The notes: a model not told the origin generated them from the letters alone. A DNA stretch of 64,000 bases from Janthinobacterium sp. 1_2014MBL_MicDiv (GCF_001865675.1 NZ_CP011319.1:992001-1056000); one strand, 5' to 3'; positions 1-9,127 are shown, counted from the first letter of the stretch. Numbers and translations are program-made.

Positions 1-942
1 CACGGTGGCGAGGATGTCGGGATTTTGCGCGAACTGCAGTTCCGGCACGGAGCCGTCGGCCTGTTTTTTCATCTTCTGCTCGCTGGCGTTGACGACACGC
101 CAGTCGGCGACGGCGGCGACGGCGACGAAGACATGCTGGCCATCGACGTGGGCCAGCACCGCATCATGCATCTGCTGCGCGCTTTGCACATTGATGCGGC
201 GCACGCCAAACGGCGCATCGAGGGCCGTCGGGCCGGAAATGAGCAGCACTTCGGCGCCCGCTTCGCGCGCCGCGCGCGCCACCGCATAGCCCATCTTGCC
301 CGAGGACAGATTGGTGATGCCGCGCACGGGGTCGATGGCTTCGAAGGTGGGGCCGGCCGTGACCAGCACGCGCTTGCCCGCCAGGACCTTCGGCTGGAAG
401 GCGGCGATCAGCTCCGTCAGGAGCTGTTCCGGTTCCAGCATGCGGCCCAGGCCCACTTCGCCGCAAGCCTGTTCGCCGGCGGCGGGGCCGAAGATGGCGA
501 TGCCGTCGTCGCGCAGCTGCTGCACATTGCGCTGCGTGGCGGGGTTCTGCCACATTTCCACATTCATGGCCGGCGCCACCAGCAGGGGCAGGTGGGCCGG
601 GCGGGCCAGGCACAGGGTCGACAGCAGGTCGTCGCACACGCCATGGGCGAGCTTGCGCATGAAGTCGGCCGAACACGGCGCGATCAGGATCGCGTCCGCA
701 TGGCGCGTCAAGTCGATATGCGCCATGTTGTTGTCGATGCGCGCATCCCACTGGCTCGTGTGCACGGGGTGGCCGGACAGCGCCTGCATCGTCACGGCCG
801 TGATGAAGTGGCTGGCCGCATCCGTCATCACCACCTGCACCGAGGCACCCGCCTTGGTCAGGGCGCGGCACAGTTCCGCCGCCTTGTAGCAGGCGACGCC
901 GCCCGAGAGGCCCAGGACGATTTTTTTGCCGGACAATTCCAT
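1..942 (-). CDS. coaBC: Bifunctional phosphopantothenoylcysteine decarboxylase / phosphopantothenate-cysteine ligase, 3' end missing
   Basis: This enzyme makes 4'-phosphopantetheine in coenzyme A synthesis: the CoaB half joins cysteine to phosphopantothenate and the CoaC half decarboxylates the product. The visible 314 codons hold the whole flavoprotein CoaC domain (about residues 1-185), with active-site His75, the PAMN substrate motif at 124-127 and Cys160 of the flap. The CoaB domain begins with the VTAGPT motif near residue 193. The ATG at 942 opens a typical CoaC N-terminus (MELSGKKIVLG). The gene runs off the window's left edge, so about 90 residues of CoaB are missing. It lies 34 bp downstream of lspA on the same strand. 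Confidence 0.95.
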   Translation of the reverse strand, partial: MELSGKKIVLGLSGGVACYKAAELCRALTKAGASVQVVMTDAASHFITAVTMQALSGHPVHTSQWDARIDNNMAHIDLTRHADAILIAPCSADFMRKLAHGVCDDLLSTLCLARPAHLPLLVAPAMNVEMWQNPATQRNVQQLRDDGIAIFGPAAGEQACGEVGLGRMLEPEQLLTELIAAFQPKVLAGKRVLVTAGPTFEAIDPVRGITNLSSGKMGYAVARAAREAGAEVLLISGPTALDAPFGVRRINVQSAQQMHDAVLAHVDGQHVFVAVAAVADWRVVNASEQKMKKQADGSVPELQFAQNPDILATV

Positions 943-976
943 GCTGTTCTCCCGCTGTATTGATTGCTTGTCTGAG

Positions 977-1486
977 TTACTTGTTCACGCGGCGCAGTTC
1001 ATCGATGACGAACAGGGCCGCGCCGATGCAGATGGCGCTGTCGGCGATATTGAAGGCGGGGAAATGGCCCCAGCTTTTCCAGTGGAAGTCGAGGAAATCG
1101 ACCACGTGGCCGTACATCAGGCGGTCGATGGCATTGCCCAGCGCGCCGCCGAGTATCAGCGCCAGGGCCCAGCAGAACATGCGCTGGCCGGCGTGCTTTT
1201 TCAGCAGGTAGATGATGTAGATGGCCGCCGCCAGGGCGATGCCGGTGAAGAAATAGCGCTGCCAGCCGCCCTGGTCGGACAGGAAGCTGAACGCGGCGCC
1301 CTTGTTATACGCGAGCACAAGGTTGAAATACGAGGTGATGACCATTTCCTGCGCATAGCGGAAGGTCTTCAGGATCGTGATCTTGGTGATCTGGTCGAAC
1401 AGGATGACGATGGCGGCGATACCCAACCATGGCACCAGCGACGACGAGGATGACGATTTCGATGAAAAACGGTTTTTAGTGGCCAT
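977..1486 (-). CDS. lspA: Lipoprotein signal peptidase (signal peptidase II)
   Basis: This inner-membrane aspartyl protease removes the signal peptide of prolipoproteins after the lipobox cysteine is lipidated. The 169-residue product has four hydrophobic segments and both catalytic aspartates: Asp121 in the GNAIDR motif and Asp149 in the FNIADS motif. I start at the ATG at 1486 (MATKNRF) rather than the upstream in-frame codon at 1546, because the extra residues are not membrane-like and overlap the ileS-lspA spacer. A Ser-rich stretch (residues 8-16) precedes the first helix. The order ribF-ileS-lspA is the usual proteobacterial one, but here a palindromic repeat separates ileS from lspA. 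Confidence 0.95.
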   Translation of the reverse strand: MATKNRFSSKSSSSSSLVPWLGIAAIVILFDQITKITILKTFRYAQEMVITSYFNLVLAYNKGAAFSFLSDQGGWQRYFFTGIALAAAIYIIYLLKKHAGQRMFCWALALILGGALGNAIDRLMYGHVVDFLDFHWKSWGHFPAFNIADSAICIGAALFVIDELRRVNK

Positions 1487-1563
1487 ATTTTTCCAGGGAA
1501 GATAAAGCCGCCGCCTGGCAGCAGGCAGCGGTTGGACAGATAGCATACAACGGCGGGCAAAAT

Positions 1564-1680
1564 CGTAGCGAGCGGCAGCGGGGCCCGGCGCCCCGTTGGC
1601 CCGGGATGCACCGCTGTACTTTAGTACGGGGCCGCCGAGGCAGCGAGCACCGCAGGCCGCAAAATCGCGACGCGCAGTCG
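1564..1680 (-). repeat. Dispersed palindromic intergenic element, copy 1 (after ileS)
   Basis: On the minus strand the element begins with CTGCGCGTCGCG 16 bp after the ileS stop codon. It continues through TTTTGCGGCCTGCG and an inner GTAC...GTAC hairpin, and ends with CTGCCGCTCGC. The same architecture recurs at 5821, 43857, 53328 and 61610. This copy and the one at 53328 share a distinct 3' part with a GGGCC...GGGCGCC hairpin, suggesting a subfamily. Confidence 0.75.
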
Positions 1681-1696
1681 ATTTTGACGCCGTTGT

Positions 1697-4597
1697 TTAG
1701 GCGAAGCGGCGTTTCTCGCCCGCACCGAACAGGTTGCTGACGCAGCGGCCGCACAGGGTCGGATGCGCGGCGTCCGTGCCCACGTCGCTGCGGTAGTGCC
1801 AGCAGCGCTCGCATTTCGGCGCCGTCGACGCGGCCACGACCACTTCCTCGGCCGCTTCGTCGGCCACTTCGGCCACCGTTGCCTGCGACGTGATGAAGAC
1901 GAACTTCAAGTCGTCGCCCAGGGTCGTCAACAGCTTGTATTTCATCGGCGCGGCCTTGATCGTCAGCTCCGCCTGCAGCGAGGAGCCGATGGCGCCCGAG
2001 GTGCGCAAGTCTTCCAGCTGCTTCGTCACATCCGTGCGCACGGCGCGCAGGGCCGTGTATTTCTCCAGTAGGTCGGCTGCGTCCGATACTTCCGGCAGTT
2101 GCCACCAGGTTTGCGTGAAGATGGTTTCATCGCTGGCGGCGTAGGCATCCGCGCCGGCGAAGACGGCCCACGCTTCCTCGGCCGTGAACGACAGGGCCGG
2201 AGCCATCAGGCGCAGCAGGCTTTGCGTGATGTGCCACAGGGCCGTCTGCGCGGAACGGCGCGCGTGCGAGGTCAGGCCCGTCGTGTACAGGCGGTCCTTC
2301 AGGATGTCCAGGTAGAAGCCGCCCAGGTCTTCCGAGCAGTACGTCTGCAGCTTCGACACGACCGGGTGGAACTCGTAGCGCGCGTAGTTGTTCTCGATCT
2401 GCTGCTGCAGCGAGGCCATGTTGGCGATCGCGTAGCGGTCGATCTCGAACAGCTCGGTTACCGGCACGGCGTCCGTGGCCGGATTGAAGTCCGAGGTGTT
2501 CGCCAGCAGGAAGCGCAGGGTGTTGCGGATGCGGCGATACGATTCCGTCACGCGCTTGAGGATTTCGTCCGAGATCGACAGTTCGCCCGTGTAGTCGGTC
2601 GAAGCGATCCACAGGCGCAGGATGTCGGCGCCCAGGGTGTCCGAGATCTTTTGCGGCGCCAGGGTATTGCCCAGCGACTTCGACATCTTCTTGCCTTCGC
2701 CATCGACCGTGAAGCCGTGCGTCAGCAGGGCCTTGTATGGCGGACGGCCATTCAGCATCGACGATACCAGCAAGGAGGAGTGGAACCAGCCGCGATGCTG
2801 GTCCGAGCCTTCCAGGTACAGGTCGGCCGGGAATTGCAGCTGCGTCGAGTGCGAGCCATGGCCTTGCGGGCCGCCCAGCACCGTCTGGTGCGTGGCGCCG
2901 GAATCGAACCACACGTCCAGCGTGTCCTTGTTCTTGGCGTAGATGGCCGCTTCGTCGCCGATCAGGTCAGCCAGGTCCAGCGATTGCCAGGCTTCGATGC
3001 CGCCCTTTTCGATCAGCTTGGCCACTTGCTCCAGCAGTTCCGCCGTGCGCGGATGCAGGTCGCCCGTTTCCTTGTGCACGATGAAGGCCATCGGCACGCC
3101 CCACTGGCGCTGGCGCGACAGGGTCCAGTCGGGACGGTTGGCGATCATGCCGTGCAGGCGCGCCTGGCCCCAGTCCGGGAAGAACTCGGTGTCGGCGATG
3201 CCTTTCAGGGCCGTCTCGCGCAGGGTGGCGCCGCCATCCTTCGGCGTCACGTCCATGCCGGCGAACCACTGCGAGGTGGCGCGGTAGATGATCGGCGTCT
3301 TATGGCGCCAGCAATGCATGTAGCTGTGGTCGAACATCTTGACTTCGAACAGCGCGCCCGCTTCCTTCAGGGCGTTGCAGATCGGCTTCGACGCTTCCCA
3401 GATGGCCATGCCGCCGAACAGGGGCAGGGTGGAGGCGAATTTGCCGTCGCCCATGACCGGCTTGATGATGTCGTCGTCCTTCATGCCGTGCGCCTTGCAC
3501 GAGATGAAGTCGTCCAGGCCGTAGGCGGGCGCCGAGTGCACCACGCCCGTGCCGCTTTCCGTGGTCACGTATTCGGCCAGGTACAGCGGCGACAGACGGT
3601 CGTAGAAGGCGTCGCTGGCGTGCAGCGGGTGGCGGAAGGCGATGCCGCCAAGGGCCGCGCCGTCGCAGGTGGCAATCGTCGTGCCTTCCAGCTTGAAGCG
3701 CGCCAGGCTGGCCACGACCAGGTCCTGCGCCAGGATCAGCAGCAGCGGCTGGCCATCGCGCTCGGTCTTCACCAGCGCATATTTGACTTCCGGGTGCACG
3801 TTCAGCGCCTGGTTCGACGGGATGGTCCACGGCGTGGTGGTCCAGATGACGATGAAACCGTTCTCGGTCGGCAGCGATGGCAGGCCGAAGGCGGCCGCCA
3901 GTTTTGCCGGCTCGGCAAATTTGAAGCCCACATCGATGGATGGATCGCGTTTTTCCGCGTATTCCACTTCCGCCTCGGCCAGGGCCGATTGGCAGTCGAA
4001 GCACCAGTTGACGGGTTTCAGGCCGCGGTACACATAGCCTTTCTCCAGCAGCTTGCCCAGCGCGCGCAATTCGTCCGCTTCATTGCCGTGCGCCATGGTC
4101 AGGTAGGGGTTGTCCCACTCGCCCAGCACGCCCAGGCGGATGAAGTCCTTCTTCTGGCGTTCGACCTGCACGTTGGCGTAGGCGCGGGCCTTTTCCAGCA
4201 CGTCGGCCGTCGGCAGGTTCTTGCCGTGCAGTTTTTCGATCTGGATCTCGATCGGCATGCCGTGGCAGTCCCAGCCCGGCACGTACGGCGCGTCGAAGCC
4301 GGCCAGCGAGCGCGACTTGACGACCATGTCTTTCAGGATCTTGTTGACGGCGTGGCCCAGGTGGATGTCGCCATTCGCGTACGGCGGGCCGTCATGCAGG
4401 ATGAATTTCGGACGGCCGGCGGCGGCCTTGCGCACGCGCTCGTAGATTTTCTTGTCTTGCCATTGCTGTACCCATTGCGGCTCGCGCTTGGCCATGTCGC
4501 CGCGCATGGGGAATGGGGTTTCCGTCATGTTGACCGGGTATTTGCTTTCAGGCTTCTTGTTTTGCTTGGGCGTGGCTGGCTTGTTTTGGTCGGACAT
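1697..4597 (-). CDS. ileS: Isoleucine-tRNA ligase
   Basis: Cytoplasmic class I aminoacyl-tRNA synthetase that charges tRNA-Ile and edits mischarged valine. The 966-residue length is normal for the bacterial enzyme. The HIGH signature appears as HLGH at residues 79-82 and the KMSKS loop starts at Lys637. The connecting editing domain carries TTTPWT near residue 250. The C-terminus holds a zinc-binding cysteine set (CERC, then CGRC) typical of the eubacterial type. The start at 4597 (MSDQNKP) gives a short Lys/Pro-rich lead before the catalytic core. It follows ribF by 70 bp on the same strand. Confidence 0.97.
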   Translation of the reverse strand: MSDQNKPATPKQNKKPESKYPVNMTETPFPMRGDMAKREPQWVQQWQDKKIYERVRKAAAGRPKFILHDGPPYANGDIHLGHAVNKILKDMVVKSRSLAGFDAPYVPGWDCHGMPIEIQIEKLHGKNLPTADVLEKARAYANVQVERQKKDFIRLGVLGEWDNPYLTMAHGNEADELRALGKLLEKGYVYRGLKPVNWCFDCQSALAEAEVEYAEKRDPSIDVGFKFAEPAKLAAAFGLPSLPTENGFIVIWTTTPWTIPSNQALNVHPEVKYALVKTERDGQPLLLILAQDLVVASLARFKLEGTTIATCDGAALGGIAFRHPLHASDAFYDRLSPLYLAEYVTTESGTGVVHSAPAYGLDDFISCKAHGMKDDDIIKPVMGDGKFASTLPLFGGMAIWEASKPICNALKEAGALFEVKMFDHSYMHCWRHKTPIIYRATSQWFAGMDVTPKDGGATLRETALKGIADTEFFPDWGQARLHGMIANRPDWTLSRQRQWGVPMAFIVHKETGDLHPRTAELLEQVAKLIEKGGIEAWQSLDLADLIGDEAAIYAKNKDTLDVWFDSGATHQTVLGGPQGHGSHSTQLQFPADLYLEGSDQHRGWFHSSLLVSSMLNGRPPYKALLTHGFTVDGEGKKMSKSLGNTLAPQKISDTLGADILRLWIASTDYTGELSISDEILKRVTESYRRIRNTLRFLLANTSDFNPATDAVPVTELFEIDRYAIANMASLQQQIENNYARYEFHPVVSKLQTYCSEDLGGFYLDILKDRLYTTGLTSHARRSAQTALWHITQSLLRLMAPALSFTAEEAWAVFAGADAYAASDETIFTQTWWQLPEVSDAADLLEKYTALRAVRTDVTKQLEDLRTSGAIGSSLQAELTIKAAPMKYKLLTTLGDDLKFVFITSQATVAEVADEAAEEVVVAASTAPKCERCWHYRSDVGTDAAHPTLCGRCVSNLFGAGEKRRFA

Positions 4598-4667
4598 AGT
4601 CTTCTTTACTTGTATTGAATGATGTGTGGCGGCGGCGGGGGCCGCCAGGCGGCGGAGTTGGCCGGGG

Positions 4668-5639
4668 TCAAATTCGGTCGGTGGCGGTAATGGCGCCGCT
4701 GCGCTGCTCGAAATAGGCGCGCGCCTGGTTCGAGTCGCGCTCGATGGCGGCCGTCAGGGTGGGCAGGTCGTCGTATTTCTCTTCGTCGCGCAGCTTTTGC
4801 AGGAATTCCACGCGCACCAGCTTGCCGTAGCAGGACTGGTCGAAATCAAACACATGCACTTCCAGCAAGACGCGGCCGCTGTCGTCGACGGTGGGACGCA
4901 CGCCCAGGCTGGCCACGGCCGGCAGCGGCAGCGGCCCCAGGCCATGCACCTGCACGATGAAGATGCCGGACAGGGCGGGGCGGTGCGCCACGCGCAGGTT
5001 GAGCGTGGGGAAGCCCAGGGTGCGGCCCAGCTTCTGGCCGTGGATCACATGGCCGGAAATGGCGTACGGATGGCCCAGCAGCTGCGTGGCCAGGGGGAAG
5101 TCGCCCGCGGCGAGGGCCAGGCGCACGGCCGACGACGAGATGCGCGTGCTGCCGTTCATCACGGTGGGCAATGTTTCTACGTGGAAACCATATTTGCGGC
5201 CCGCTTCCTGCAGCATGGCCACGTCGCCGGCGCGCCGGGCGCCATAGCAGAAATCGTCGCCGACCATCAGCCATTTCACGTGCAAGCCGTCGACGAGGAC
5301 TTTTTCCGTGAATTCCTGCGGCGTCAAGGCGGCGAACTGGGCGCTGAAGTGTTCGACGACGACGCGGTCGATGCCGGCGTCGTCGAGCGACTGCAGCTTG
5401 TCGCGCAGATTGGCGATGCGCTGCGGCGCCTTCGACAGGTCGCCCGCGCGCTGCGCGAAGAATTCGCGCGGGTGCGGTTCGAACGTCATCACGGCCGCTT
5501 CAATGCCGAGCGTGGTCGCCGCGTCGCGCACGCGCGCCAGCAAGGCCTGATGGCCGATGTGGACACCGTCAAAATTGCCGATGGTCAAAGCGCAAGGCGC
5601 TCGTGCCTGGGCATTGGGAAGTCCGCGGAATACCTTCAT
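4668..5639 (-). CDS. ribF: Bifunctional riboflavin kinase / FMN adenylyltransferase
   Basis: Converts riboflavin to FMN and then FAD. The 323-residue protein has the nucleotidyltransferase FAD-synthetase domain first (about residues 15-180), with the ATP-binding segment GNFDGVHIGH at 21-30 and an ISSSAVR motif near residue 165. The riboflavin kinase domain follows, with GHVIHGQKLGRTLGFPTLN. It heads the ribF-ileS group and is oriented with those genes. The upstream spacer to the TPR gene is 298 bp and holds copy 2 of the palindromic element. Confidence 0.96.
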   Translation of the reverse strand: MKVFRGLPNAQARAPCALTIGNFDGVHIGHQALLARVRDAATTLGIEAAVMTFEPHPREFFAQRAGDLSKAPQRIANLRDKLQSLDDAGIDRVVVEHFSAQFAALTPQEFTEKVLVDGLHVKWLMVGDDFCYGARRAGDVAMLQEAGRKYGFHVETLPTVMNGSTRISSSAVRLALAAGDFPLATQLLGHPYAISGHVIHGQKLGRTLGFPTLNLRVAHRPALSGIFIVQVHGLGPLPLPAVASLGVRPTVDDSGRVLLEVHVFDFDQSCYGKLVRVEFLQKLRDEEKYDDLPTLTAAIERDSNQARAYFEQRSGAITATDRI

Positions 5640-5820
5640 AGGAATCTGATGAAAAACTGTGCCAAATGGGGGATTATACGGACTGTTTCAGGGATGCACA
5701 GCCGCAAGGGTGGGCCGAAGGGTAATTTCGCCCCTGAAATGGACAAAAAGCGTTGCCGGCAGGTGTGCTGGCAACGCTTTGGCAGGGATTCAGTGCACTC
5801 TCGACGTCGAACCCAGGCTT

Positions 5821-5920
5821 AGCGGGCGGCGGTGATTTGCGGCCGGGAAGCGCCGCCGTATCGGAGTACGGGGCGCCGGGCCGGCGAGCATCGCCGTCCG
5901 CAAAGCGCGACGCGCAGTCG
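5821..5920 (-). repeat. Dispersed palindromic intergenic element, copy 2 (after the TPR gene)
   Basis: Minus-strand copy that starts 17 bp after the stop codon of the TPR gene with CTGCGCGTCGCGCTTTGCGG and ends with GGCCGCAAATCACCGCC. The arms TTTGCGGnC and GGCCGCAAA form the outer stem, and an inner stem CCGTAC...ATACGG sits in the middle. It is close in sequence to copy 3 at 43857. Confidence 0.75.
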
Positions 5921-5937
5921 CCTGGGGTCGATGTCGA

Positions 5938-7149
5938 TTACTTGTTCATCAAGGCCCAGTAGCGTGCCAGGTCGGCAGCGCCATCCGTGCCCTTGACAGC
6001 TTTCAGGGCCGTCGAGGCGTTGGCTTTCTTGCCGGCGTGGACGTAGGCGATGCCCAGATGCAGCTTGGCTTCTTCCGCATACTTGGCCGTACCCAATTTC
6101 ACGGCGTCGTTCATCAAGCCCAGGCCCTTGTCGGTCTGACCATCGTACACGAGGGCGAAGCCCAGCTTGCTCAAGCTGTCGGCGTCCTTGTTCTTGACGT
6201 ATTCCGCTTCCGACTTGGCGGCGTTGGCTTTCAGGTCCGCCTGGGTTTTCAGGGCCAGGTCTTTCAGGCGCTGGTGGCGGGCCGCATCGGCGCCGGTACC
6301 CAGCACGCCTTTTTTGTAGCCCTGCTCGATGATGCTCAGCGCTTCGCCTGGATTGCCCGCTTGCAGGGCCAGCTGGCTGATTTCCATGTATTCGGAAGGC
6401 TTGGTGAACAGGCCGTTGGCCAGGCGCAGGCGCTGGACGTCCAGGCCCAGGCGTTGCGAGAAGCCAGGCTTGCCCGAAACGCGGTTCAGCAGGTCAGCCC
6501 AGTAGCTGGTCTTTGGATAGCTGCCAGCCAGTTTTTCCAGGGTGGCCACGTAGCCGGCCTTGTCGTTTTGCTTCAACTGGATGTTGGCCAGCATTTGCAG
6601 GCTCGCTTCCGAGTTGCCGCCGCGCGATTGCAGCTCTTTTGCCGCTTCGGCGTAGTTGCCGCTGACGTAGTAGGTCTGGATCAGCAGTTCGCGCATCTGT
6701 GGATCTTCGCGGTCTTTCAGCGAGCGTTTGATCCAGGTGATGGTATTTGGCCAGTCCTTGGCGCGGTAGTACATACCTGCCAGGGCTTGCGTGAATTTCG
6801 GGGCTTCGGCGGCGCTCAGGCGGCCGGAATTGATGACGGCTTCGAATGCCTTGATGGCGGTGCCATTGTCGCCGGCGGCAGCAGCGGCCGAGGCGCGCAC
6901 GCGTTCGATCTGGTAGCTTTCAAAGGCGGTCTTGCCGCCGACGCTGTCAGCTTCGCGCAGCTTGGCCAGCGCTTCCTTGTTCTTGCCGCTGCCAGCGAGT
7001 TTCTGCGCTTCTTGCAGTGGCTTGCCCACTTCGGCGCGCACGGTGTCCGCGGCATATGCCAGCGAGCCCAGGCCGATTACGGGAGTTGCTGCGGTAAAAC
7101 CGATAGCGGCCATGACGAGGCCGAGATGAGCGAGACGAAACTTGGACAT
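5938..7149 (-). CDS. Secreted tetratricopeptide-repeat protein next to the tonB operon
   Basis: The 403-residue product begins with a Sec signal peptide (cleavage likely after AYA near residue 33). The rest is almost entirely alpha-helical TPR-like repeats, with motifs such as KEALAKLREAD, WPNTITWIKRSL, NYAEAAKELQSR and GEALSIIEQGYKKG. TPR proteins usually act as protein-binding scaffolds. A periplasmic partner of the TonB-ExbB-ExbD machinery is an inference from position only: the gene follows exbD on the same strand, beyond a strong terminator-like hairpin. I do not recognise a named family. It may be transcribed by read-through or from its own promoter in the 77-bp gap. Confidence 0.85.
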   Translation of the reverse strand: MSKFRLAHLGLVMAAIGFTAATPVIGLGSLAYAADTVRAEVGKPLQEAQKLAGSGKNKEALAKLREADSVGGKTAFESYQIERVRASAAAAAGDNGTAIKAFEAVINSGRLSAAEAPKFTQALAGMYYRAKDWPNTITWIKRSLKDREDPQMRELLIQTYYVSGNYAEAAKELQSRGGNSEASLQMLANIQLKQNDKAGYVATLEKLAGSYPKTSYWADLLNRVSGKPGFSQRLGLDVQRLRLANGLFTKPSEYMEISQLALQAGNPGEALSIIEQGYKKGVLGTGADAARHQRLKDLALKTQADLKANAAKSEAEYVKNKDADSLSKLGFALVYDGQTDKGLGLMNDAVKLGTAKYAEEAKLHLGIAYVHAGKKANASTALKAVKGTDGAADLARYWALMNK

Positions 7150-7165
7150 GAGAAAGTCTTTCAGT

Positions 7166-7199
7166 AAAAAGCGAATAGGCAGGAAGTCCTGCCTATTCG
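7166..7199 (-). terminator. Rho-independent terminator after the tonB-exbBDD operon
   Basis: On the minus strand a perfect 13-bp stem (CGAATAGGCAGGA pairing with TCCTGCCTATTCG, 7172-7199) is followed by CTTTTT. It lies between the last exbD and the TPR gene, so most operon transcripts should end here. Confidence 0.85.
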
Positions 7200-7226
7200 G
7201 ATGTAAAGAGAACCTGATGCAACAGC

Positions 7227-7658
7227 TTACTGGAATTGCTCGTTGCCGACCAGACCGATTTTGGTCACGCCCAGACGCTGCGCCGACGCCATCACACCGG
7301 CGACGACTTTGTATTCCACCAGCTTGTTAGGACGCAGATGCACTTCCGGCTGGTCTGCTTGCGCAGCGATGTTGCTCAGCTTGGCTTCCAGCGTATTACG
7401 ATCAGGAACGACCTGATTGTCCCACAAGATAGTGCCATCAAAATCGACATCGATCGTGACGACCACTGGTTCCGTTGTCGGTGGCGGCGGGGTGCCGACC
7501 GGCATGTTCAGGTTCACCGAGTGGTTTTGCTTAGGAATCGTGATGATCAACATGATAATCAGCACCAGCATCACGTCGATGAGGGGCGTCATATTCAGTT
7601 CCATCATTGGTTCCGGATCCGCGTTTGGCGAACTACCCGAACCGACATTCATACTCAT
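7227..7658 (-). CDS. exbD: ExbD-type biopolymer transport protein (second copy)
   Basis: ExbD proteins pair with ExbB in the inner membrane and use the proton gradient to energise TonB. The product has 143 residues: a short cytoplasmic N-terminus, one transmembrane helix containing the channel aspartate in the NMTPLIDVMLVLIIM segment, and a periplasmic domain. The ATG at 7658 (MSMNVGSG) is chosen over 7712 because AGGAAA lies 5 bp before it. It is the second of two exbD genes in the operon and diverges from the first mainly in the periplasmic domain. Two ExbD paralogues beside one ExbB are common in bacteria with many TonB-dependent receptors. Confidence 0.93.
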   Translation of the reverse strand: MSMNVGSGSSPNADPEPMMELNMTPLIDVMLVLIIMLIITIPKQNHSVNLNMPVGTPPPPTTEPVVVTIDVDFDGTILWDNQVVPDRNTLEAKLSNIAAQADQPEVHLRPNKLVEYKVVAGVMASAQRLGVTKIGLVGNEQFQ

Positions 7659-7687
7659 AGTATTTCCTTTAAGAAGTCCAACGAAGC

Positions 7688-7749
7688 GCCGGGCGATGCC
7701 GCTGCCCGGCAAGCTCCTGCCAGTGGCGTCCCTGTGTGGCCGGGACGCC
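7688..7749. other. Two intercistronic hairpins between the exbD genes
   Basis: The 105-bp spacer contains two perfect stems: GCCGGGC/GCCCGGC (7688-7710) and GGCGTCCC/GGGACGCC (7725-7749). There is no T tract, so they are more likely mRNA-stability or processing elements than terminators. Confidence 0.6.
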
Positions 7750-7763
7750 GCTGTCAGTCGCTA

Positions 7764-8192
7764 TCAGCCCTTGTCAGGTGGTTCGGTGATGAAGCCGACC
7801 TTCTGGATCCCGGCACGTTGGGTCGTGTAAATAACCCGGCCGATCGATTCGTAGCGTGTTTCTTGGTCGCCACGAACGTGTACTTCCGGCTGCGGTACTT
7901 TCACTGCTTCAACTTTAAGATAATCGAACAGTTCGTTCGTGTCTTTCAGTTTCTTCTGGCCCAGATAGATCTCGCCATCCTTGTTGACAACGATGTTGAC
8001 GTTTTCTGGCTTGCTTTGAAGGGCTTGGTTGGCCTCGATCGGCAGATCGATTTTCTGCAATTTGAGGACAACCGGACTGGTGATCAAGAAAATGATCAGC
8101 AAAACCAACATGATGTCGACGAGCGGCGTCGTGTTGATTTCTGACATTACTTGATCTTCATCTCCGCTGTCGGAGCCGACGGACATCGACAT
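7764..8192 (-). CDS. exbD: ExbD-type biopolymer transport protein (first copy)
   Basis: A 142-residue inner-membrane protein with the canonical ExbD layout: an acidic N-terminus, the NTTPLVDIMLVLLIIF helix with its proton-carrying Asp (residue 25), then a periplasmic domain of about 95 residues. It starts 5 bp after exbB, so the two are translationally close. It shares the family pattern with the downstream exbD but has a different C-terminal half. The pair may form mixed complexes with ExbB; that is inference. Confidence 0.94.
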   Translation of the reverse strand: MSMSVGSDSGDEDQVMSEINTTPLVDIMLVLLIIFLITSPVVLKLQKIDLPIEANQALQSKPENVNIVVNKDGEIYLGQKKLKDTNELFDYLKVEAVKVPQPEVHVRGDQETRYESIGRVIYTTQRAGIQKVGFITEPPDKG

Positions 8193-8197
8193 GATTC

Positions 8198-9127
8198 TTA
8201 TCCGATCTTTTTAGCGCCGGCAGCACGGCCAGCTTCGCTGGTCGACATTGCGCCGGAGATCAGTACCGAGTGAACGTCGGCGCTGAACGAGCGTACGTCT
8301 TCCATTGCGGTTTTGTTACGACGAACCAGCCAGTTGTAACCCAGAACGGCAGGAACAGCGACCAGCAGACCGAAAGCGGTCATGATCAGTGCTTCACCAA
8401 CTGGACCTGCAACTTTATCGATCGAAGCGTTACCGGTCATACCGATGTTGGTCAGCGCGCCATAAATACCCCAAACGGTACCGAACAGACCGATAAACGG
8501 TGCGGTCGAACCAACGGTTGCCAGGAACGACAGGCCATCTTGCAGACGCGATTGAACTTTGTCCGAAGCGCGCTGGATCGACATCGTCACCCAGGTCGAC
8601 AGATCGATTTGTTCCAGCAGGGCGCCGTCATGGTGAGCCGTTGCCTTGGTGCCCGATTCAGCGATGAAGCGGAATGGCGAGCCTTCGGTCAGGGTTGCCG
8701 AACCGGCAGCGATCGAAGGAGCTTTCCAGAATTTGGCAGCGGTTTCTTTAGCTTGCTTGAAGATCTTCATTTGATCCATCAGCTTGGTGATGATGATGTA
8801 CCAGCTGCCGATCGACATGATGGCCAGGATGATCAGGGTGGCGCGTGGCACGAAGCCGCCGTCCCACACTGCTTGCAGGCCGAATGGGTTGTGGACTTCT
8901 TCGGTTTTGGCTGGAGCGGCTGCATCAGCGGCTGGAGCGGCTGCGTCTGCTGCAGGAGCTGCTGCGTCAGCGGCAACTGGTGCTGGTGCTGCGTCTGCCG
9001 CTGGAGCGGAAGCGGCAGCCGATGCTGGCGCGTCAGCGAATGCCGGTGCTGCTACCAGAGCGGTCGTAGCGGTGACGGACAACAGAACCGCGGCAAAAAA
9101 TGCGGACAAACGGGTATTCTTAAACAT
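8198..9127 (-). CDS. exbB: ExbB/MotA/TolQ-family proton channel protein with long N-terminal extension
   Basis: Proton-channel subunit of the TonB energising complex. The 309-residue protein is longer than E. coli ExbB (244). It has a cleavable signal peptide ending in APAFA, then an Ala/Pro-rich linker with the unit APAADAA repeated (about residues 33-75), then three transmembrane helices. The MotA/ExbB core contains the SIQRASDKVQSRLQDGLSFLATVGSTAPFIGLFGTVWGI region (about residues 180-220). Signal-peptide plus linker forms of ExbB are known in betaproteobacteria. GGAGGAAGC directly precedes the ATG. It lies between tonB and exbD. Confidence 0.95.
   Translation of the reverse strand: MFKNTRLSAFFAAVLLSVTATTALVAAPAFADAPASAAASAPAADAAPAPVAADAAAPAADAAAPAADAAAPAKTEEVHNPFGLQAVWDGGFVPRATLIILAIMSIGSWYIIITKLMDQMKIFKQAKETAAKFWKAPSIAAGSATLTEGSPFRFIAESGTKATAHHDGALLEQIDLSTWVTMSIQRASDKVQSRLQDGLSFLATVGSTAPFIGLFGTVWGIYGALTNIGMTGNASIDKVAGPVGEALIMTAFGLLVAVPAVLGYNWLVRRNKTAMEDVRSFSADVHSVLISGAMSTSEAGRAAGAKKIG

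Noticed and set aside
25..963. Long plus-strand open frame opposite coaBC
   Set aside because: His/Arg/Gly-rich shadow of a real high-GC gene; the minus strand encodes all CoaBC motifs. Similar shadows lie opposite ileS, rne, flhA, prkA and the YbbP-like gene.
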